Below are positions 10,093-20,297 of a DNA stretch of 64,000 nucleotides, in pieces. Source of the DNA: Neurospora intermedia (lineage: Eukaryota; Ascomycota; Sordariomycetes; Sordariales; Sordariaceae); NCBI GenBank assembly GCA_037102815.1, contig BTPP01000006.1, forward strand, positions 1,302,001 through 1,366,000. The letters are read 5' to 3'. How positions within the stretch are numbered: the stretch's first letter is position 1; each line of letters opens with the position of its first letter. The notes beneath the pieces are model-generated. The model ran no database searches. It saw only the letters and a program-made list of their open reading frames with translations, and had not been told where the DNA came from. The position numbers were made by a program, and so were the translations under genes.

Positions 10093-10502
10093 CAATTCCC
10101 GATCGTTCCTTCATTTTTTGCATTTTCCGCAACATCGGAACCCGAGCTACCCTTTTCCCTCGGTGATGCATTTCCCTTCGTCAATATCCATCTTTTTTCT
10201 CTCCTCCCATAGTGCGATCGTATTTCTGTCACGACACTCCAGCTATTTCCCCTCTTTCTTTCGCAGAGTCGAGCTGCACCTCTCCTTTCTTATGCATTCA
10301 TAGCCCTGGCTGGTATGGCAGGAGTCGGTTACCAAACCCCCTTTGACATGCCGTTTTCTGTAATATGCCATGCAATATCGGTGGGTTTTGGGATGCGATC
10401 ATCGTGAGATTTCTGTGGTGATAAGTCTCATTCGCATGCAGCCAGAACAATAGAGCACCGCATGTGAACTCATTACCAGCACACCAGGGAGTAATCTGGG
10501 TA
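10093..10502. other. Intergenic between tRNA-Lys and the dynactin p27 gene
   Basis: I see no gene. The first 200 bp are T/C-rich. The remainder should include the 3' UTR of the minus-strand p27 gene. Confidence 0.4.
10114..10119 (+). terminator. Pol III terminator of tRNA-Lys
   Basis: A run of six Ts about 20 nt after the tRNA 3' end is the standard Pol III stop signal. Confidence 0.7.
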
Positions 10503-11264
10503 TCATTGGAACTTTCCAGGGTTGCTGGGTATCATTCGCCTAAGAACATCGATTTGGCGCGCTTGTGCTTTGTTCTTCAGATCCGACACTCCTCTCCTGT
10601 CGATTCTCCGTAGGCCGTTTGAGTAAATCACCGTGTAGTCTGGAATAACCTCACCTGCTGCAACGGTGCTGTTGGCGGTTAAGGTGCAATGCTGTGACAG
10701 TGTCAATGCGTCAGTCCAGTCCAGTCAAGTCTTATAAAGGCACGACGACACCATGAGCACTAGAGCGAGATCACCCCATGTTGTTCAAGTTGAACTTACC
10801 TTCCCAACAATAGCCCCCGCCCCGACCCTCGTCCCAATGCCCACCGTCGTGCCCTCCCCAATCACCGTCCCGCCGCTCTCAACCTGCGCGCCCACCTCGA
10901 CAGTCACGTAGTCCCCCAGCGTTACCGCGCCCATCGAGCGGCCCTCCTTATCCGGACTCCCCTTGTGGTACCTCCCCTGGAGATCAGCCGCTCCCAAGCA
11001 AGCTCGCTCGTGCACGATGCACCGCCGCCCGACCGTGACGCGACCGCCTAGCGACTCGAGCCGCGCGCGTGGGTGAATCACGCTTTCGGTGCTGACGATG
11101 ATGGTATGTGGACCCGTGAGCAGGGCGCTGTCGGCGATGGTGCAGGACGAGGAGAATTGCACGGGGGGCTTTGGGCCGGATTGGGAGACGGCGGGCAGGA
11201 TGGAGTGCCGTTTGTGGTGCCCGTGGGCGGAGCTGGGGACGGGGGAGGGGGTTGCTGATGACAT
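10503..11264 (-). CDS. Dynactin p27 subunit (DCTN6-like, left-handed beta-helix)
   Basis: p27 and p25 form part of the pointed-end complex of dynactin, the cofactor that links cytoplasmic dynein to cargo. Exon 1 (11264-10800, 155 codons) and exon 2 (10691-10503) flank a 108-bp intron with GTAAGT donor, CTGAC branch site and CAG acceptor, in phase 0; the protein is 217 aa. The middle consists of hexapeptide repeats (IVSTES-VIHPRA, VTVGRR, VTVEVGAQV, VIGEG, VGIGTRVGAG) that build a left-handed parallel beta-helix, and the second exon carries the p27-type end IPDYTVIYSNGLRR. A Ser/Pro-rich N-terminus of about 35 residues is extra. The p25 subunit (N. crassa ro-12) is the closest alternative, but the C-terminus fits p27. 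It is divergent from nuo-51. Confidence 0.85.
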
Positions 11265-12141
11265 TATTGCTGTGTTTCGTTTGTTTTGGTGTCAAATCAC
11301 TGTGGTGAGTGATGTATTTTGTAGCTGTCTTGGCAACGAGATCTTGTAACCAAGATCTTGTCTCAAAATCTGGCGGTCGGTCCTTTGGTTGGTATTGGTG
11401 GCTCGATCAGACGGAACTCTAGATCGCGGATGGCCGATGCCCGGGGTGGAAGCTTTGGAAGCTTAGAAGCTCGGACGCTATCGTCAAAGTTTATGGAGTT
11501 GATGGAGATGAAGATGGAGGTCGTAGGGTTCGGTGGGCGGGGATTTGCTAGTCATGCATGCTTGACGTTTGCAAAGGGCATCCCTGACTCGCGGATGATG
11601 GATCTGTTGGGTCTGAGGTCTTTAAATTCTCGTGGACCTCTTGTAACCTTCAACTCTTTCCAACTTTTGATCTGAACAACATGCGCCGCTGCATAGCGCA
11701 ACTTGGGACGAAAGAGGAAGGCATCTTAACGCAGGAACAAAGCGCAAGATGTAAGGAGGTGAAGCAGGACGACCTGACGGAGCTGGTCCAGCCAGTTGGT
11801 CACAGCTTCCGACGGACTTGCACCCCTCCGTCTGGCGTCTGCAGTGCGCATCGGAGCACCAAGAAGCTCCCGCCACAGGCCCAAGCGCCACACCTGAGCT
11901 TACCACAGTAAACGGCCAATCAGGATGAGGATAGAACCGGTTACGTCCATGAACTTATAATGTAGCGAGGCAAACCAGCCCCATGGGGACGGAACAGGTG
12001 GGAAAGTGGAATAACCTCACCCACCCACTCCTCCCGAGTCCCCATCCCCGACAACGACACCCCAGAGTCCGCCCCTCCCGCTCCCGGCCTCCATAGGCAT
12101 ACTCCACACTGATCTGAGTCGGAGCAGATACGACTTTCATT
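11265..12141. other. Divergent promoter region of p27 and nuo-51
   Basis: This 877-bp stretch holds no supportable gene and should contain both divergent promoters. An inverted pair around 11340-11360 (AAGATCTTG beside CAAGATCTTG) lies just upstream of the p27 gene. Confidence 0.4.
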
Positions 12142-13759
12142 ATGCTTTCACGTACCGCGGCGCCCACCAAGGCGTCGGCCAGGACCCTCTCGCGCGCCGC
12201 CGTCGAGCAATGCCGAACCTTTGCGACCGTCCAAGATGGCTCTGCCAATCCCGTACGCCACTACGGCGGCCTCAAGGACCAGGATCGCATCTTCCAGAAC
12301 CTCTACGGCCGTTACCCGCCCGACCTTAAGCATGCGAAAAAGATGGGCGACTGGCACAAGACCAAGGAGATTCTCCTCAAGGGTCACGACTGGATCATCG
12401 GCGAGGTCAAGGCCTCTGGTCTTAGAGGCCGTGGTGGAGCTGGCTTCCCCTCGGGACTCAAATGGGTGTGTTTGCAAAACGGGCTTCTAGAAAATAAAAT
12501 TAATCGGCATGCTTACTGACTGTTATCTCTTGCATGTCAGTCGTTCATGAACTTCAAGGACTGGGACAAGGACGACAAGCCCCGTTACCTGGTCGTCAAT
12601 GCCGATGAGGGTGAGCCGGGTACCTGCAAGGACCGCGAGATCATGCGCAAGGATCCCCACAAACTTGTCGAGGGCTGCTTGGTCGCCGGCCGTGCCATGA
12701 ACGCTACTGCTGCCTACATCTACATCCGCGGCGAATTCATCCAGGAGGCTGCCATCTTACAGAACGCCATCAACGAGGCTTATGCTGATGGGCTTATCGG
12801 AAAGAACGCCTGCGGCTCCGGCTACGATTTCGATGTCTACCTCCACCGTGGTGCCGGTGCCTACGTGTGCGGCGAGGAGACCAGCTTGATCGAGTCTCTT
12901 GAGGGCAAGCCCGGAAAGCCCCGTCTGAAGCCTCCTTTCCCCGCCGCCGTCGGTCTGTTCGGTTGCCCTTCGACTGTTGCCAACGTCGAGACTGTCGCTG
13001 TCGCACCCACCATCTGCCGCCGCGGTGGCAACTGGTTTGCCGGCTTCGGCCGTGAGCGCAACCAGGGTACCAAGCTTTTCTGCATCAGCGGCCACGTCAA
13101 CAACCCGTGCACTGTCGAGGAGGAGATGAGCATCCCGATGCGTGAGCTTATTGATAAGCACTGCGGCGGTGTCCGCGGTGGCTGGGACAACCTTCTGGCC
13201 GTCATTCCCGGTGGATCTTCGACGCCTATCCTGCCCAAGCACATCTGCGATACCCAGTTGATGGACTTCGATGCGCTCAAGGACAGTCAGTCCGGTCTGG
13301 GTACCGCCGCCCTTATCGTCATGGACAAGAGCACTGATGTCGTCCGCGCCATTTCCCGACTAAGCCACTTCTACCGCCATGAATCCTGCGGCCAGTGCAC
13401 ACCTTGCCGCGAAGGCAGCAAGTGGACCGAGCAGATTATGAAGCGCTTTGAGAAGGGCCAGGGCCGTGAGAGGGAGATTGATATGCTCCAGGAGTTGACT
13501 AAGCAGGTTGAAGGTCACACTATTTGCGGTAGGTCTATCTGCTTTGTTCCATGATTATGAAGAATTGGTACTGACAATGGTTTGTTCAGCTCTCGGCGAA
13601 GCTTTTGCCTGGCCTATTCAAGGCCTCATCCGCCACTTCCGGCCCGAGCTGGAGGCCCGTATGCGGAAGTTTGCCCAGGAGAACGGTGGTGAGGCTCTTG
13701 CTGGTGGCTGGCAACGCAATGCCAGACAACAGGGCAAGCTCGTCTCGCCTGGCATGTAA
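12142..13759 (+). CDS. nuo-51: NADH:ubiquinone oxidoreductase 51-kDa subunit (complex I, NDUFV1/NuoF)
   Basis: This mitochondrial matrix subunit binds NADH, FMN and the 4Fe-4S cluster N3 and begins electron transfer in complex I. There are three exons: 12142-12465, 12541-13528 and 13590-13759, with introns of 75 and 61 bp whose CTGAC branch sites are visible. The product of 493 aa is the size known for the N. crassa protein. The N-terminus is Arg/Ser/Ala-rich without acidic residues for the first 21 residues, a mitochondrial presequence. The Gly-rich [13 protein letters not shown] loop (NADH/FMN) ends exon 1, and [17 protein letters not shown] follows. The cluster ligands are C391, C394 and C397 (CGQCTPC) and C437 (HTIC, just before intron 2). 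It is divergent from dynactin p27. Confidence 0.98.
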
Positions 13760-14703
13760 GCGGTCTGAAGACAACAGTGGCTGATGCATGGTTTTCAAGT
13801 GAATAATGAACAACAGGATGGAGGCCGAAGAAACTGCGTTCCCAGTACGCATAGAGCCTTCTTTGTTATAAGCCCAACATAGAGAAACCCGGCCGCTTTT
13901 AGAGCGTGTCTGTATCATACGTCTGTGCACAAAAGCCAGGCCGTAGAAGCTTTTCGACCCACTCAGTTGGGCTTATGTTATTGTATCTATTTTGGCCTTT
14001 AAGTCTTGCAAATATGGTGTGCTCTTGACCAGGTGGGGCATGAAACTTGGATGAGACACATAGTGGTGAAGCGAGATGTCAGATATTGTTGATGATCCCG
14101 TCAGATCACATGTGTTGTTGTTTTGGTGGTGATGATTTTCAGTCCGCCATGGAACCGTTGACAACTCAGGCCCAGAACAGATCCAGCCATCATCCCAGCA
14201 ACCTCCACTTAATGTCCGGGGAGCAGTTCAGGGTACTGCCGCGCGCGTGTTTCCACTCGTCCACAACCGAGAACGGCCTTTTTCTGGGGACCCTGATGAC
14301 CTGTCAATCTTCCCAGGGCTCCATGCCTGCCCAATGAACACCTCTCAAGACACCCAAAACACAGCTTCACAGCCTACTTCTGCCCCTCGGTTTTTCCTAA
14401 TTCAGGTTCATAAGAGGCCGTAAAGAGTCACGCCGATGGGTCCTGTTTTAGCTGTGCAATTCGACCTTTGATTCACATTACAACAGGCTTTCTCCTGAAG
14501 ATCATCTCATTCAAAAAGCCCAAATAATCTTTACCGCTGTTGTGGGGGAAAAAATCATCTACTCTCCAACACTCACAAGGAACTTCACTACCTTTACTAC
14601 CAGACCGCAAAATTTTGTGAATTCAACAAGCTTCAGCCCTCTACTGGACTCCCTTTCGGAAAGCAAAACACGAACACATACACACCCACCCTCACATCAC
14701 CAG
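13760..14703. other. Intergenic, no gene seen
   Basis: This stretch contains the nuo-51 3' end and, from about 14340, an A/C-rich segment that looks like a leader for the downstream small ORF or for the PEX11-like gene. I see no conserved element. Confidence 0.4.
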
Positions 14704-15102
14704 ATGCCCCCAAGCGGCTTCTCCCACCAACGCTCCCAATCCACCTCCTCCCTTCCACCCTCATCCGCCTCCATCGTTGGCTCCTCCTTCGGCATCCACG
14801 CCCGCCACGCATCCACCTCACTTGCCCACGGGCCCGGCACGCACATCATCCGTCCCACGAGCATCCCCAGTTTCCGGGGTTTTTACTACTATTACTCGCT
14901 GTCGCTGAGGACCGGGTCGACTCAGGACGTGGGAGGATTGTTGGCCGGTCCGTTGCTGGGTGGTCGGCAACAAGCCGATAAGGACGCAAAGGAGAAGGAG
15001 AAGAAGAAGAAGAGGGGTGCGCAGGGGCAGGGCAAGGGAGGAGGAGGAGGAGGACAGGGAGGGGGAGGCGGACCAGGTGGTGGGAAGGGGACTGGGTCTT
15101 GA
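14704..15102 (+). CDS. Small Ser-rich / Gly-Lys-rich hypothetical protein
   Basis: An ATG-started frame encodes 132 aa. The first 45 residues are rich in Ser and Pro with C-ending codons typical of Neurospora coding DNA; a short aromatic patch (F-Y-Y-Y-Y, about residue 60) follows; the end is a Lys/Glu run and a Gly-rich tail. I recognise no family. It could be a true small gene, or part of the 5' region of the PEX11-like gene that starts 77 bp downstream on the same strand. A CAG sits exactly before that downstream ATG, so an alternative spliced arrangement cannot be excluded. Confidence 0.35.
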   Translation: MPPSGFSHQRSQSTSSLPPSSASIVGSSFGIHARHASTSLAHGPGTHIIRPTSIPSFRGFYYYYSLSLRTGSTQDVGGLLAGPLLGGRQQADKDAKEKEKKKKRGAQGQGKGGGGGGQGGGGGPGGGKGTGS

Positions 15103-15178
15103 GGGATTGGTGTGTTGAGTTTGTGTTTGTGAGTTTGAAGCACGCACACATACACGCACGTTGAGTTTTGAGATTCAG

Positions 15179-16430
15179 ATGGTTGGGATGAGTCAAAACA
15201 CGGACACTACGATGAACGAACGGGGGGCGGCTGCGGCTGCAGCTGATAGCAAGAGAGTTGTGGTGATGGGTGAGCGGATAAAGGTTAAAAAGCGAAGCAA
15301 CTTTGAGACTTTCATCAAGTTTGGGACGGATGCCTGTGAGTTTGATGCACTCCCCTCTCATCCTCCAGAACCTTGCTGAGGGCATTTAATACTCTCTCTG
15401 CTGCACTTCTCCAACCCAACATCCACTGCATATCACAGTCCGATTCAACCTGACTAACGCCCCTCTTCTCTTCATAGCCGGTCTCGAACGCACCTTTCGC
15501 CTCTTCCAAGCCCTCGCCCAATGCATCGCCCACATCCCCTCCATCCGCTCCATCTTCATCCTCATCCTCTCCTCCCTCCGCCTCTTCCTTGCCTCCCTCT
15601 TTTTGAGCAGCACATCCAACCTATCTCCACCCTCCAAAGTACTCTTTCCCCTATCAGCCAAAGCAGAAGCCCAAGTCATCACCACCGCTCTAGGCGTCCG
15701 CTCAAAATTAGCACAAGGCCGCCGCTTCTTCAGGTTCTTCCGCTTCTTGGACAGTTTTCATTCTGCTTCGACTCTCTACTACCAGTACCAGGCACAAACT
15801 GAAATCGACAAGAGCGGCGAGGTGGGCATGTACTGCATGTGGTTGGATATCATGTCCAAGAGCTTTAACGGGATGTACCTCCTCTTCGAGACGCTGGGAT
15901 TTTGCGCGGCGCTGGGCGTGCCGGGGCTGGACCCGTGGGGGCCAGAGGTCAATAGGTTTCTGCATGTGGAGGGTCAAAGGTTTTGGTTGTTTGCGCTTGT
16001 GTGCGGGGTGATTGGGGGTGTCGTCCGGTTGGTGTATGACCGCGACTTGGTTGGTGGTGGTGGTAGTAGTAGTAGTAGTGGTGGTGGTGGTGCTGCCGCT
16101 GCTACTGCTACTGCCAGTGATAGAACCTCTGAGACGGAAAAGGAGAACGAGATAGGATCCCGAGAGGATGATGAGCATGGTAATCAACTCAAGGAGGAGG
16201 AGCGCCAGCGTGCTGCGTTGGAACAAAAGGCGGAAGAGGAGCAGAGGATGGTGATTTGGAGGGATCGCCGTATGCGGATCAAACGTAGGATCACGGCTGA
16301 TCTGCTTGATCTTGCTCAGCCGGGTGCTGTTGTGGGGTGGTTTCCAGACTGGCCGGGCATGATTGGGCTTATGATGGTTGGAAGTACGTGGCTTACTGGC
16401 GTAGAGGTCTGGGAGAAGTGTGCGCGGTGA
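15179..16430 (+). CDS. PEX11-family peroxisomal membrane protein (PEX11C-like)
   Basis: PEX11 proteins bend and elongate the peroxisomal membrane before fission. Exon 1 (15179-15335) and exon 2 (15478-16430) flank a 142-bp intron (GTGAGT donor, TAG acceptor, GACTAAC branch region); 369 aa result. The junction produces FIKFGTDASGLERTFRLFQ, the amphipathic N-terminal helix pattern of PEX11. Hydrophobic segments follow at about residues 75-90 (IFILILSSLRLFLASLFL), 195-215 and 232-250. A simple-sequence linker of Gly/Ser/Ala and a charged coiled segment (Glu/Arg/Lys) interrupt the C-terminal half, and a last hydrophobic segment (MIGLMMVGSTWLTGV) closes it. The start is the first in-frame ATG after a stop; the ATG at 15188 is an alternative. 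Confidence 0.72.
16053..16115. repeat. In-frame trinucleotide tract encoding a Gly/Ser/Ala linker
   Basis: GGT, AGT, GGT, GCT and ACT triplets run in frame inside the PEX11-like gene and encode a flexible linker. The nucleotide purity (GGT and AGT blocks) indicates recent triplet slippage rather than selection on sequence. Confidence 0.8.
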
Positions 16431-16780
16431 ATCAGCGGTGGTAGAGTTGGTGGTACTTCTTGTTCATCATCATCTAAACCTTGGATACAGCGACGCTCTT
16501 TTCAAGCTGTGCGTGAAGGAAAAAGGGTAACATGTATATTGTTCATCCGCAAGCTAAGGGGTCATGCTTGTTTCTATCCATGTTTCCAATTTTCGATTTT
16601 ATTCATTGCATATTGTCGTCGGCGTAGCCAGCAGACTACAACATGTAATAGCTTCTGTTCATCATCCGTAAAGCACCCAGCTCGCAACGTTGTACTCCCT
16701 TGCCACTGTTGCAACATTTCAAGATCCAAGACGATTCAGTGGAAGAAGTCCCTGTTTACCGTATGTATAGAGGCGTACAA
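16431..16780. other. Convergent intergenic region, no gene seen
   Basis: This 350-bp region between two convergent genes should contain both 3' UTRs. I find no other signal. Confidence 0.5.
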
Positions 16781-17791
16781 TCAAGCGGCGATGGACATCG
16801 GAGGATTCCCTGCCTCGGCCTCGGTCTCAACGGGGAGTTGAATGTAATAATCCTTTTGCACAAGTCCGTCACTGTGGTATGCGACTTCGATGGTAGTTCT
16901 CCGGCCAAGCGGCTTGATCTGGTCGAGGATGACGGCAAGAAGCTGGAAGCTTCTGTAGATAAAGATAGAAGATATCAGTACTGTACACACGTCATGGGCT
17001 TCGCGTTCAGATAGTAACATACCCGATAACATATCCAAGGATGAGAGGAGCTTGCCATCTGCTCAAGTAGTACCACCAAGCATCGTCGAAGGCGCACTCT
17101 AGTTGATTGCCAGTTCCGTGTCAGTGGTCTATCTCTGTTGAATGGCCTGTTCCTCGACTCGAAAGACCAGTAACCCATGGGGGGACTTACTCGTAAAAAC
17201 GATCAACGTTATCCCAAGATACAACTCGATAAACACCCCAAACAACCTCACAAGAAGGCTTCTCACTCTCCTCGTCTTCTTATCACCATCCATCCACTTC
17301 TGCCCCAAGAAGTCCTTACCGCCAAGGACACAAAACCAGTCTCCAACCGCGAGGGAGATCCTAGGAATCTTGAAGTTGAGACCACGGACATTGCTGCGCC
17401 GGTTCTCCCGCACCAGCTTCAAGATAAAGCACCCGTTCGTGATCAACATGAAGATCAGTTCAACGAAGATGACCACCACAAAGCCGTTATTGCCAAGTCT
17501 TCCGGCGACGGCCCAGGTGATGATGTTGGCGAGGGTGAGAACGAAGAGGATGAGGCGGGTGATCATCACCAAGGAGGCACTGATTCCGAACCTTTTAGTG
17601 ACCTTGTTGTTGTCGTCGTTGTCATCATCGCTATCGAAATCATCGTCGGCGGCAAGGCAGTCCTCGGTTTCGGAAGGGGCAGAGGCGGGAGAAGGTTCGA
17701 GGAAGAGGGAGGCGTTGAGACCAGGTCCTCCTTTAGGAGGGTTGGTGTCTGTTGCGGCAAGGAGGGGGGAGGAGGGAGATGTTGCGCTCAT
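16781..17791 (-). CDS. Four-helix membrane protein of unknown function
   Basis: There are three exons on the minus strand: 17791-17191, 17098-17023 and 16952-16781, with introns of 92 and 70 bp; the sum gives 282 aa. The start is the ATG at 17791; the upstream frame is open only from a TTG. After a disordered Ser/Pro and Asp-rich N-terminus (to about residue 70), hydrophobic helices occur at about 75-97 (ITRLILFVLTLANIITWAV), 103-127 (FVVVIFVELIFMLITNG), 180-200 (LFGVFIELYLGITLIVF) and 215-235 (PLILGYVIGSFQLLAVI, assembled across the second intron). The N-terminal half has the spacing of MARVEL-like tetraspan proteins, but I cannot assign a family. The gene is convergent with the PEX11-like gene. 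Confidence 0.75.
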
Positions 17792-18890
17792 CTTGGTCAA
17801 ATCTGGCGATGGATATCTGGGGGAAAGAGAAGTCAAAGGCGGCAACAAGTGATACTGAGATTGATATTCTCAGTAACGATTCAGAAAAGTAGCCATCATC
17901 AAACGAAGTCGGAGTCTCTCATTTATAGATCCCTAACTCTATTAGGTGCTGAGCCTCACATATCACCTCTGAAATGGTTTCATAAGGCAGTTTCTGCGGG
18001 GCCATCATCGCCGTGACGCGTCCGTTGCCAGCGATACGAAGAAACTGCTTTGCCTTAGCGATGAATGGCCTCCACCCGTCAGCAGTTCTGTGGTCGAGGG
18101 GCACTGGAGCTCCTTATGCTGTCCGAACATTGAAACGCTGCAAGCGAAAAGTCTGAATAGGAGAGCAAATAGGAGTCGAGCTTATTCGGCTGCCTGGTGG
18201 AATAACTGCCAACACCCTTCGTGGACCAGCGAAGAGTAAGCCGTTGAGGGGCTTCATAGCAGTATAGGCCGAACTGGAGTCGAACGACTTTTCAATTATT
18301 AAGGCGTCCACCTTTCATTTTTCAACGGTGCCATCAAATCCTGGAAACGATCCAATATCGACAACTGGATCACGAGTGTTCAAGAAGGGATGTATGGGTT
18401 GTGAGCAGGGTCAGCATCGGCGAACAATAACAGTCTATGTTGATGACTAAGTGTGACTATGTTTGTAAGAACATACACCGACAGTAAGCTTTGACCTTGT
18501 CCCGTCGCTGAGAGGACGCAGCAAGGATACCCCGCCCTGCCACTGTCCGACAGCTGCAGCAAGAAACATGGGACGAGGTACCCGAATACATGGGCCAAGG
18601 ACAGGCCAAAGGGCGGAGAAATGCGGCAGAAACTCAAACAGGAAGGCGGTCTGGCCCAATTCAGCCAAGGCCCCGTAAATTTTTGCCAGTCGTCCGCCGC
18701 GGGGCCCATTGAATTTCGAATTCCACAGTCGATCCTCGCCCAGCGCGCCCGCGTCCTTTGTCCAGAACCGATCTTTGTTCGTTGTATTCTCACCTCCATG
18801 TCCGCGCTGCCTTCCTGGCTCTTTTCCAACAACATCACCGCCTCGTCGACCGCTCTTGCCTCAGAGCCTTCTACTGAACAAAAACTCAAA
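17792..18890. other. Divergent intergenic region with the SRP40 leader
   Basis: The region lies between the minus-strand membrane-protein gene and the plus-strand SRP40 gene. The SRP40 frame is open upstream to 18621, including in-frame ATGs at 18621 and 18798, but that part reads as leader. A tRNA-like string near 18265-18320 does not fold into a full cloverleaf. Confidence 0.4.
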
Positions 18891-20297
18891 ATGGCCGGCA
18901 CCAAGAAGGTCGTTAAGAAGTCGGGCGACAAGAAGAAGGCTGCCGCCCAGCCTTCCGCCCAGCTCCTCGCCGCCGTTGAGAAATTCCTTACCGAGAACAA
19001 CTTCGGCGACGCTGCCACCGAGTTCAGCAAGCAAATCACCAAGAACGGCTGGGAGAAGAAGTCCTCCGACGCTTCCCTCGTCTCCATTTTCCAGACCTGG
19101 GAGGCCAAGCCCAAGCAGGCTGGTAGCACCAGCGGCGATGATAGCGACAGCGATGACGAGAGCAGCAGCTCTAGCGAGTCCGAGTCTTCGGACAGTGAGA
19201 GCGATAGCGACAGCGAAGATGAGAAGAAGAAGGAAGCCCCCGCCAAGAAGGCCGAGTCCTCAAGCTCTAGCAGCAGCAGCAGCGACTCTTCGAGCGACAG
19301 CTCTAGCGACTCCAGCTCCAGCGAGGATGAGGCCAAGAAGACCAAGGCCGCCGCCGCCCCTGCCACCAACCCTCTGAAGCGCAAGGCCGAGTCCAGCTCT
19401 GAGAGCTCTTCCTCGTCGTCCGATTCTTCCTCCAGCGACTCTTCCAGCTCCGAGGACGAGGCCCCCAAGGCCAAGAAGCAGAAGGTTGCCGAGTCTTCTT
19501 CCTCCTCTTCTGAGTCTTCATCTGACTCCTCCTCCGACTCGTCCTCTTCCTCCGAATCCGAAGACGACAAGAAGAAGCCCGCCGCTAAGGCCGCCTCTCC
19601 CAAGAAGGCCGCTGCCGCCAAGAAGGAGGAGTCTTTTGACTCGTCCTCTTCCGACTCTTCGTCTTCCGACTCTTCTTCCGAGTCTAGCTCGGACTCTTCT
19701 TCCTCCGACTCTTCTTCCGATTCGGATTCGAGCTCCAGCGATTCTGACTCCTCTTCGGACTCTTCGTCTGATTCCGATTCCAGCTCGGACTCTGACTCCG
19801 ACTCCGACTCTTCTGAGTCTGAGGCCGAGAAGAAGGAGGTCAAGAAGGAAGCCAAGAAGGCTACCAAGTCTGATAGCTCCTCCAGCGACAGCTCTTCCAG
19901 CGATTCTTCGTCCGACTCTGAGGACGAGAAGAAGACCGACAAGAAGAAGGCCGCCTCCGCCAACGGCTCCGACTCCTCTGCCACACTCAAGGCTTCCACC
20001 GAGTCCACTCCTGTTCCTACAACCGAGGAGAAGACCAACAACCGGGGCAAGGCCAATGGCCCCCCACCCAAGAAGGAGATCCAGCCCTTCTCTCGCGTGC
20101 GCAAGGACGTCGTAGTTGACCCGCGTCTCGCTTCCAACGCTTTCGCCGGCCACGAGTGGGGCCAGAAGGCGCACGAGGATTTGATCGTCACCAGAGGCAA
20201 GGGCTTCACCAAGGAGAAGAACAAGAAGAAGAGGGGCAGCTACCGGGGTGGACGCATTGACACCTCGGCCGTCGGTGGCATCAAGTTCGATGACTAA
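18891..20297 (+). CDS. srp40: Nucleolar Ser/Asp-rich protein SRP40/Nopp140 (NOLC1-like)
   Basis: Nopp140-type proteins are heavily CK2-phosphorylated chaperones of snoRNPs in the nucleolus. The protein is 468 aa from the ATG at 18891, whose context (AAAATGGCC) is good. Residues 1-18 are Lys-rich; a LisH-like helix pair follows (about 20-62: LLAAVEKFLTENNFGDAATEF). About 300 residues then alternate Ser/Asp/Glu acidic blocks with Lys/Ala/Pro basic blocks, the Nopp140 pattern. The conserved SRP40 C-terminal domain ends the chain: F-S-R-V, then W-G-Q-K-A-H-E-D-L, then G-K-G-F-T-K-E-K-N-K-K-K-R-G-S-Y. Serine codons of both families are mixed, so selection maintains the protein composition rather than DNA slippage alone. 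Confidence 0.92.
   Translation: MAGTKKVVKKSGDKKKAAAQPSAQLLAAVEKFLTENNFGDAATEFSKQITKNGWEKKSSDASLVSIFQTWEAKPKQAGSTSGDDSDSDDESSSSSESESSDSESDSDSEDEKKKEAPAKKAESSSSSSSSSDSSSDSSSDSSSSEDEAKKTKAAAAPATNPLKRKAESSSESSSSSSDSSSSDSSSSEDEAPKAKKQKVAESSSSSSESSSDSSSDSSSSSESEDDKKKPAAKAASPKKAAAAKKEESFDSSSSDSSSSDSSSESSSDSSSSDSSSDSDSSSSDSDSSSDSSSDSDSSSDSDSDSDSSESEAEKKEVKKEAKKATKSDSSSSDSSSSDSSSDSEDEKKTDKKKAASANGSDSSATLKASTESTPVPTTEEKTNNRGKANGPPPKKEIQPFSRVRKDVVVDPRLASNAFAGHEWGQKAHEDLIVTRGKGFTKEKNKKKRGSYRGGRIDTSAVGGIKFDD

Noticed and set aside
15189-15195. TGAGTCA core as a CPC1 site
   Set aside because: It lies inside the first exon of the PEX11-like gene, just after the start codon, an unlikely functional position.
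18255-18330. tRNA-like string (GAACTGGAGTCGAACGACTT) on the minus strand
   Set aside because: A T-loop-like segment is present, but no acceptor stem pairs and the T stem has mismatches; at most a remnant.
18380-20224. 614-codon minus-strand open frame opposite SRP40, rich in Ser/Glu/Leu
   Set aside because: It is the mirror of Ser/Asp/Lys codon repeats in SRP40; the plus strand has the SRP40 domain, the LisH-like helix and a good ATG.
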